Of a stretch of 64,000 bases of DNA, positions 59,825 to 64,000 are shown piece after piece (position 1 is the stretch's first letter; every line of letters starts with the position of its first letter). The position numbers and the translations under genes were made by a program. The DNA lies in assembly GCF_042663885.1 (NCBI RefSeq), contig NZ_JBHSXV010000001.1; one strand, written 5' to 3'. The notes under the pieces are model-generated. The model had not been told where the DNA came from, made no database searches, and saw only the letters and a program-made list of their open reading frames with translations. Origin of the DNA: Aquipuribacter hungaricus (GTDB lineage: Bacteria > Actinomycetota > Actinomycetes > Actinomycetales > JBBAYJ01).

Positions 59825-60463
59825 GTGCCCAACCCCGTCGAGGACCGTCAGGCCCGCCTGGCCAAGATGCAGGCTGCCCAGAAGAACGCGGAGCGACGCC
59901 GCTCGTTCCTCGTCATCGGGCTCGCCTCGCTGCTGGCCATCGCCCTCATCGGGGTCGTCGCGGTCGTCATCGTGCAGTCGGAGCGGGAGCGCGCCGCCGT
60001 CGAGGCCGAGGCCGAGTCCGAGATCGAGGGCGTCGAGATCACCGACGACCTCACGCAGAACCACGTCGAGACCGACGTCGCCTACGCACAGGACCCGCCT
60101 GTCGGCGGCGACCACCTGCCGGCCCCCCGCTGGCAGGACTGCGGCTTCTACGACGCCCCCGTGCAGGAGGAGGCCGCCGTGCACTCCCTCGAGCACGGCG
60201 CGGTGTGGATCACCCACTCCCCCGACCTGCCCGCCGACCAGGTGGCCCGGCTCGAGGAGCTGTCCGGGGAGAACAACTACCTGCTGGTCTCCCCCCGCGA
60301 GGACCTGCCCTCCGACGTCGTGCTCAGCGCCTGGGGCGCCCAGCTCCAGCTGGACTCCGTCGACGACGAGCGCGTCCCGGTCTTCCTCACCAAGTACCTG
60401 CAGGGCGAGCAGACCCCCGAGCCCGGCGCGGCCTGCTCCGGCGGCGTGACCGCGACCCTCTGA
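59825..60463 (+). CDS. DUF3105-domain membrane-anchored protein
   Basis: A 212-residue protein: a charged N-terminus (QARLAKMQAAQKNAERRR), one membrane helix about residues 28-50, an acidic segment, then DUF3105 with PPVGGDHLPAPRWQDCGFYD and AVHSLEHGAVWITHSPDLP, and a second cysteine near the end. The conserved His/Cys suggest a metal site or disulfide outside the membrane. GTG 59825 is the start. The following DUF305 gene begins 1 bp after its stop, so the two are coupled. The pair DUF3105-DUF305 recurs in actinobacteria; function is unknown. Confidence 0.82.
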   Translation: MPNPVEDRQARLAKMQAAQKNAERRRSFLVIGLASLLAIALIGVVAVVIVQSERERAAVEAEAESEIEGVEITDDLTQNHVETDVAYAQDPPVGGDHLPAPRWQDCGFYDAPVQEEAAVHSLEHGAVWITHSPDLPADQVARLEELSGENNYLLVSPREDLPSDVVLSAWGAQLQLDSVDDERVPVFLTKYLQGEQTPEPGAACSGGVTATL

Positions 60464-60464
60464 G

Positions 60465-61166
60465 GTGGCGGGGCGCACGTCACGGCCGCTGCTGGCCGCG
60501 CTCGCGGTCCTCGGTGCGGCCGTCCTCGTGGTCGTCGGCCTGCTGACCGGTGCCGCGCTCGCCCGCTCCTCGGCCCCTGCGGCGGCGCCGGACGAGGCGT
60601 CGCTGGACGCCGGGTTCGCGCGGGACATGCAGGTGCACCACGGGCAGGCGGTCGAGATGTCGGTGCTGGTCCGCGACCGCAGCGACGACCCTGACGTGCG
60701 CGGCCTCGCCCTGGACATCCTCCTCACCCAGCAGAACCAGCAGGGCCAGATGGCCGGGTGGCTGTCGACCTGGGGGCTGCGGCAGTCCTCGTCGCTGCCC
60801 GCCATGGCGTGGATGTCCCCGTTCGGCGACGGGATGGCCGGGATGGAGGGGCACTCGACCGGCGGCCCCTCTGAAGCGGACGTCGCTGTCCCTCCGGGAG
60901 AGAACCCGATGGTGACGATGGGCCTGGCGACGCGCGAGGAGATGGCGGCGCTGACGGCCGCGGACGGCGTCGAGGCCGAGCGCATCTACCTGCAGCTCAT
61001 GGTCGAGCACCACGAGGGCGGCATCGAGATGGCCTCGCTCGCCGCCGAGGAGGCCTCCCAGCCGCAGGTGCGCCGCCTCGCCCAGGGCATGGTGGCCGGG
61101 CAGTCCGCGGAGATCACCCGGCTCACCGAGCTGCTCGACGCGCGCGGCGGACCGCTCGAGGGGTAG
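60465..61166 (+). CDS. DUF305-domain exported or anchored protein
   Basis: A 233-residue protein with an uncleaved-looking membrane helix at about 8-33 (LLAALAVLGAAVLVVVGLLTG), then two DUF305 halves: FARDMQVHHGQAVEMSVLVR and LQLMVEHHEGGIEMASLAAE, each with a His-His or His-x-x pair. Between them is a Met-rich linker (MAWMSPFGDGMAGMEGHS) that could bind copper. It differs from the lipoprotein at 4937 in having no lipobox. GTG 60465 lies next to the upstream stop. Confidence 0.83.
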   Translation: MAGRTSRPLLAALAVLGAAVLVVVGLLTGAALARSSAPAAAPDEASLDAGFARDMQVHHGQAVEMSVLVRDRSDDPDVRGLALDILLTQQNQQGQMAGWLSTWGLRQSSSLPAMAWMSPFGDGMAGMEGHSTGGPSEADVAVPPGENPMVTMGLATREEMAALTAADGVEAERIYLQLMVEHHEGGIEMASLAAEEASQPQVRRLAQGMVAGQSAEITRLTELLDARGGPLEG

Positions 61167-61275
61167 CCCGCAGGGGACGCGCCCGGGTGCGCCGGCAGAC
61201 CGGTGGACGCCCGCCGGGGTGGCCTCCTGCGTGGTCCCGCTCGCGTGGCGGCACGGACGTCGTACCTTCCTCCTC

Positions 61276-62058
61276 GTGGGACACGGGAAGCTCCATGACG
61301 ACGCGGTGCTCGTCATCGGCCTGGGCCGCTTCGGCGCGTCCGCCGCGGAGGCGCTGCACCGCCTCGGGCACGAGGTGCTCGCGGTCGAGCGGAGCCCCGA
61401 GCTGGTCCAGGAGTGGTCCGGCCGGCTGACCCACGTCGTCGAGGCCGACGCCACCAACCTCCAGGCGCTCAAGCAGATCGGTGCCGCGCAGTTCCCGATC
61501 GCCGTCATCGGGATCGGCACCTCGATCGAGGCCAGCGTGCTGTCCACGCTCAACCTCGTCGACCTCAAGGTCGGCCAGATCTGGGCGAAGGCGATCTCCC
61601 ACAGCCACGGCAAGATCCTCGAGCGGCTCGCGACAGGGACCGACACCGACCACATCACCGGCGACGACGCCCTCAACGAGGTCGCGCGCAAGGCCCGCGA
61701 GCAGCGGGTGCGCAAGGACGGCCCGGCCCCGCGGCGCTCCGGCAGCCGGGTCACCGTCGTGTACCCCGAGGCGACGATGGGCGAGCGCACCGCGCACCTG
61801 GTGACCGGCAAGCTGCTGGACTACATCGAGTTCGACGACGGGTTCGCCATCGTCAAGATGGCCCCGCCCAAGGAGACCCACGGCTTCACGCTCGACCAGG
61901 CGGGGGTGCGCTCCAAGTACGGCATCACGGTCGTCGGCGTGAAGCGGCCCGGTGCGGACTTCACCTACGCCATCCCGTCCACCAAGGTCCACCCCGAGGA
62001 CGTCCTCATCGTCTCGGGCCACGTGGACCAGATCGAGGCCTTCGCGGCACGGCCGTGA
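61276..62058 (+). CDS. trkA: TrkA/KtrA-type potassium uptake regulatory protein
   Basis: A 260-residue cytosolic RCK protein that gates the TrkH/KtrB channel. The N-terminal RCK domain binds nucleotide at VLVIGLGRFGASAAEAL, has the acidic end of strand two in VLAVERSPEL and VEADATNLQALKQIG. The C-terminal TrkA_C domain follows VTVVYPEATMGERTAHLV. GTG 61276 is preferred because it starts about ten residues before the first strand. No good Shine-Dalgarno is seen. The stop overlaps trkH as GTGA. Confidence 0.87.
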   Translation: MGHGKLHDDAVLVIGLGRFGASAAEALHRLGHEVLAVERSPELVQEWSGRLTHVVEADATNLQALKQIGAAQFPIAVIGIGTSIEASVLSTLNLVDLKVGQIWAKAISHSHGKILERLATGTDTDHITGDDALNEVARKAREQRVRKDGPAPRRSGSRVTVVYPEATMGERTAHLVTGKLLDYIEFDDGFAIVKMAPPKETHGFTLDQAGVRSKYGITVVGVKRPGADFTYAIPSTKVHPEDVLIVSGHVDQIEAFAARP

Positions 62059-63587
62059 CCGGCGCACGACCGGACGGGCCGACGGAGCCCGCCGAGGACC
62101 CGCTGCACCACGGCTCGCTGACGCCCGACCCGACGGTGGACACGCCCCGGGTGCGCGGCGGCATCCCGCGCTGGAGCATCCGGCGGCTGCTGCCCGGCGG
62201 CGACCGCACCCCGTCCGCGCTCGCCCGGCGCGCGGGGCTCGAGGCGTTCCTGTCCCCCGCCCGCGTCATCCCGGTCGGACTGCTCGCGGTGATCCTCGTC
62301 GGCACCGCGCTCCTGCACACCCCGCTGGCGGTCAAGGCGGTGTCCGAGGGCGGGACCGGACCGGAGGGGGTCCCGCCGACGGTGGTGGCCGTGTTCACCG
62401 CCACGAGCGCCACCTGCGTCACCGGCCTGGTGGTGGTGGACACCCCCACGTACTGGTCCCACTTCGGCCTGGTCGTCATCCTCCTGCTGTTCCAGGTCGG
62501 GGGCCTGGGCATCGCGACCCTCGGCTCGCTCGTGGGGCTGGCGGTGCTGCGGCGCTTCGGCGTCAACAGCATGCTCGCGGCCAGCCAGGACGCCCGCGGC
62601 TTCGACCTGGGCGAGATCCGCTCGATCCTGCCGCGGCTCATGCTGACCACCGTCGTCATCGAGGGGGTCACGGCTGCGCTGCTGACGGCTCGGTTCGTGC
62701 TCGGCTACGGCGAGCCACCCGCCCGGGCCCTGTGGCTCGGGGTCTTCCACGCGGTCTCGGCCTTCAACAACGCCGGCTTCGCCCTGTTCAGCGACAGTCT
62801 CGTCGGCTTCGTCGGGGACCCGTGGATCACCGTGCCGGTGATGGTCGCGGTCATCCTCGGCGGGCTCGGGTTCCCCGTCCTCGTCGAGCTGGCCCGGTTC
62901 CGCCGACCGGGGGCCTGGTCGCTGCACACCCAGCTGGTCATCTCCACCTCCGCCGTCCTCTTCGTCGGTGGGGCCCTGGTGCTCGGCGCGCTGGAGTGGG
63001 GGAACGAGGACACGATCGGCGAGCTGACGCTGGCGACCAAGCTGCAGGCCGCCTTCTTCATGTCCGTGGCACCACGGTCCGTGGGGTTCGCGACCATCGA
63101 CTACGCCGGCATGGGCGAGGCGGCCCGCATCGTCACCGGCGGCCTGATGTTCACCGGCGCCGGCAGCGCGGGGACCTCGGGCGGCATCAAGGTCGGCACG
63201 CTCGCCGTCCTCGCGCTGGCCGTCTACGCCGAGGCCCGTGGTGACGTCGACGTCCACGCCTTCGGCCGCAGGATCGCCACCGCGACCGTCCGGCAGGCGC
63301 TCGCGGTGCTCGGCTTCTCCATCGTGCTGTCCGGGTTCGCCATCGTCGTCATGCTGCAGCTGACCGACCTCGAGCTGGGCGATGCCATCTTCGAGGCCGT
63401 GTCGGCGACCGCGGTGGTCGGGCTGTCGACCGGGGTGACCGACGACCTCCCGCTGCCCGCGCAGTGGTTCGTCGTCGGCTGCATGTTCGTGGGGCGCGTC
63501 GGCCCGGTCGCCGTGGCCGCGGCCGTGGCGACCCAGCAGCGCCGACGGCTGTACCGGCTGCCCGAGGCCCGCCCGCTCATCGGCTGA
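62055..63587 (+). CDS. trkH: TrkH/KtrB-type potassium uptake channel
   Basis: A 510-residue transporter with the fourfold M1-P-M2 repeats. The pore loops include TATSATCVTGLVVVDTP, HAVSAFNNAGFALFSDS, SVAPRSVGFATIDYAGMG and AVSATAVVGLSTGVTDDLP, each with the filter glycine. GGASGTSGGIKVGT-like sequence (GAGSAGTSGGIKVG) forms the gating region. A disordered N-terminus of about 45 residues precedes the first helix. GTG 62055 overlaps trkA. Confidence 0.9.
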   Translation: MTGARPDGPTEPAEDPLHHGSLTPDPTVDTPRVRGGIPRWSIRRLLPGGDRTPSALARRAGLEAFLSPARVIPVGLLAVILVGTALLHTPLAVKAVSEGGTGPEGVPPTVVAVFTATSATCVTGLVVVDTPTYWSHFGLVVILLLFQVGGLGIATLGSLVGLAVLRRFGVNSMLAASQDARGFDLGEIRSILPRLMLTTVVIEGVTAALLTARFVLGYGEPPARALWLGVFHAVSAFNNAGFALFSDSLVGFVGDPWITVPVMVAVILGGLGFPVLVELARFRRPGAWSLHTQLVISTSAVLFVGGALVLGALEWGNEDTIGELTLATKLQAAFFMSVAPRSVGFATIDYAGMGEAARIVTGGLMFTGAGSAGTSGGIKVGTLAVLALAVYAEARGDVDVHAFGRRIATATVRQALAVLGFSIVLSGFAIVVMLQLTDLELGDAIFEAVSATAVVGLSTGVTDDLPLPAQWFVVGCMFVGRVGPVAVAAAVATQQRRRLYRLPEARPLIG

Positions 63588-63648
63588 GCGTCTGACCCGG
63601 CGCACCGGCTGGATACCCGCGGCAACCCCGGTCGCTGGCGGTGGACGG

Positions 63649-63972
63649 TCAGGCCTGGTCGAAGACGTAGAACACGTTGCCGCCCGGGTCGGAGAAGCCG
63701 ACCACCTCGCCGCCCGGGATGGCGTAGCGCGGCACGGCGACCGGGATGTCGTCGTGGGCCGCCTCCCAGGCTGCCGCGTCGGCGACCTCGAACATGGGAC
63801 CGGCGGGGTACGGGTCGGTCGACAGCATGAGCTGGACGTCGCCGCCAGGGCTGGCGAGCGCGACGGTGCTGTCGCCCTCGCGCCAGGCCTCGTCCAGGCC
63901 GAGCCGCCCGCGGTAGAGCTCCTCCGCCGCGGCCAGGTCCGACACCGGCAGGAACAGGAATGCCAGCTTCAT
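63649..63972 (-). CDS. VOC-family (glyoxalase-like) protein
   Basis: A 107-residue single VOC module: KLAFLFLPVSDLAAAEELYR, GLDEAWREGDSTVALAS, VQLMLSTD, and the closing SDPGGNVFYVFDQA. VOC proteins bind a metal and small substrates, including roles in antibiotic resistance, but no specific ligand set is clear. ATG 63972 has GGGGGGA just upstream and is preferred to an upstream in-frame GTG/ATG. It is convergent with trkH. Confidence 0.8.
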   Translation of the reverse strand: MKLAFLFLPVSDLAAAEELYRGRLGLDEAWREGDSTVALASPGGDVQLMLSTDPYPAGPMFEVADAAAWEAAHDDIPVAVPRYAIPGGEVVGFSDPGGNVFYVFDQA

Positions 63973-64000
63973 CGTCCCCCCGTCCCCGGCCGGCACGTCC

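Noticed and set aside
61170..61275. c-di-AMP riboswitch ahead of trkA
   Set aside because: The 5' region is only about 100 bases and lacks the conserved pseudoknot sequences of that riboswitch class.

Overview
The window is a 64 kb stretch of very GC-rich DNA from an actinobacterium. The evidence is a WhiB1-type regulator next to a PdtaS-type kinase, the rex-hemA-hemC-hemD-hemB and hemL-phosphatase-tlpA-ccdA-resB-ccsB gene orders, a 180 kDa-class NAD-glutamate dehydrogenase, a SigB/SigF-type sigma factor with its anti-sigma factor, the 32-residue ribosomal protein bS22, frequent GTG starts and 4-bp stop/start overlaps. An FHA-FtsK protein and TPR-GGDEF proteins suit a Micrococcales-like lineage, but the rank below Actinomycetes is inference. 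No tRNA, rRNA or CRISPR array was seen.

Positions 1-22520 are accessory in character. They begin with the end of nuoL and complete nuoM and nuoN of a divergent complex I. Next come a DUF305 lipoprotein, an IS30-family element with a split transposase, and a zinc module (Fur/Zur regulator with a His-rich tail, divergent from znuA-znuC-znuB). A methyltransferase, two decayed genes (a NicO-type Ni/Co transporter and a second methyltransferase) and a small membrane protein follow. The rest looks like a defence island: a small serine recombinase overlapping a DUF1016 nuclease, a HigB-like toxin with an HTH-ImmA/IrrE antitoxin, and, divergent from that pair, a four-gene operon encoding a ubiquitin-like protein, an E2-like protein, a JAMM peptidase and an E1-like enzyme. 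A large serine recombinase closes the region beside a cpaF/tadA ATPase gene that loses its 3' two thirds at about 22520. The simplest reading is that an integrative element entered cpaF and its other end lies left of the window.

Positions 22530-64000 look like core chromosome: the FHA-FtsK ATPase, anti-sigma/sigma pair, membrane protein, whiB1 and convergent pdtaS, NAD-GDH, a DUF2505 protein, and two paralogous TPR-GGDEF cyclases flanking pruA. The cytochrome c maturation and tetrapyrrole genes come next (ccsB, resB, ccdA, tlpA, phosphatase, hemL, marR, hemB, hemD, hemC, hemA, rex). After them are a glutaredoxin, an acyltransferase, an epimerase, bS22, acuC, DUF3105 and DUF305 proteins, a TrkA/TrkH potassium uptake pair and a VOC protein.

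Regulatory links can be read in the DNA. A near-consensus Rex operator lies upstream of rex-hemACD(B), and a second lies upstream of whiB1. Inverted repeats occupy the divergent toxin/ubiquitin-like promoter region and the zur-znuA promoter region. The ubiquitin-like operon ends its modifier in Gly-Gly plus three residues and encodes a JAMM peptidase able in principle to trim it, so it looks like a complete conjugation system; the antiphage role is inferred from relatives.
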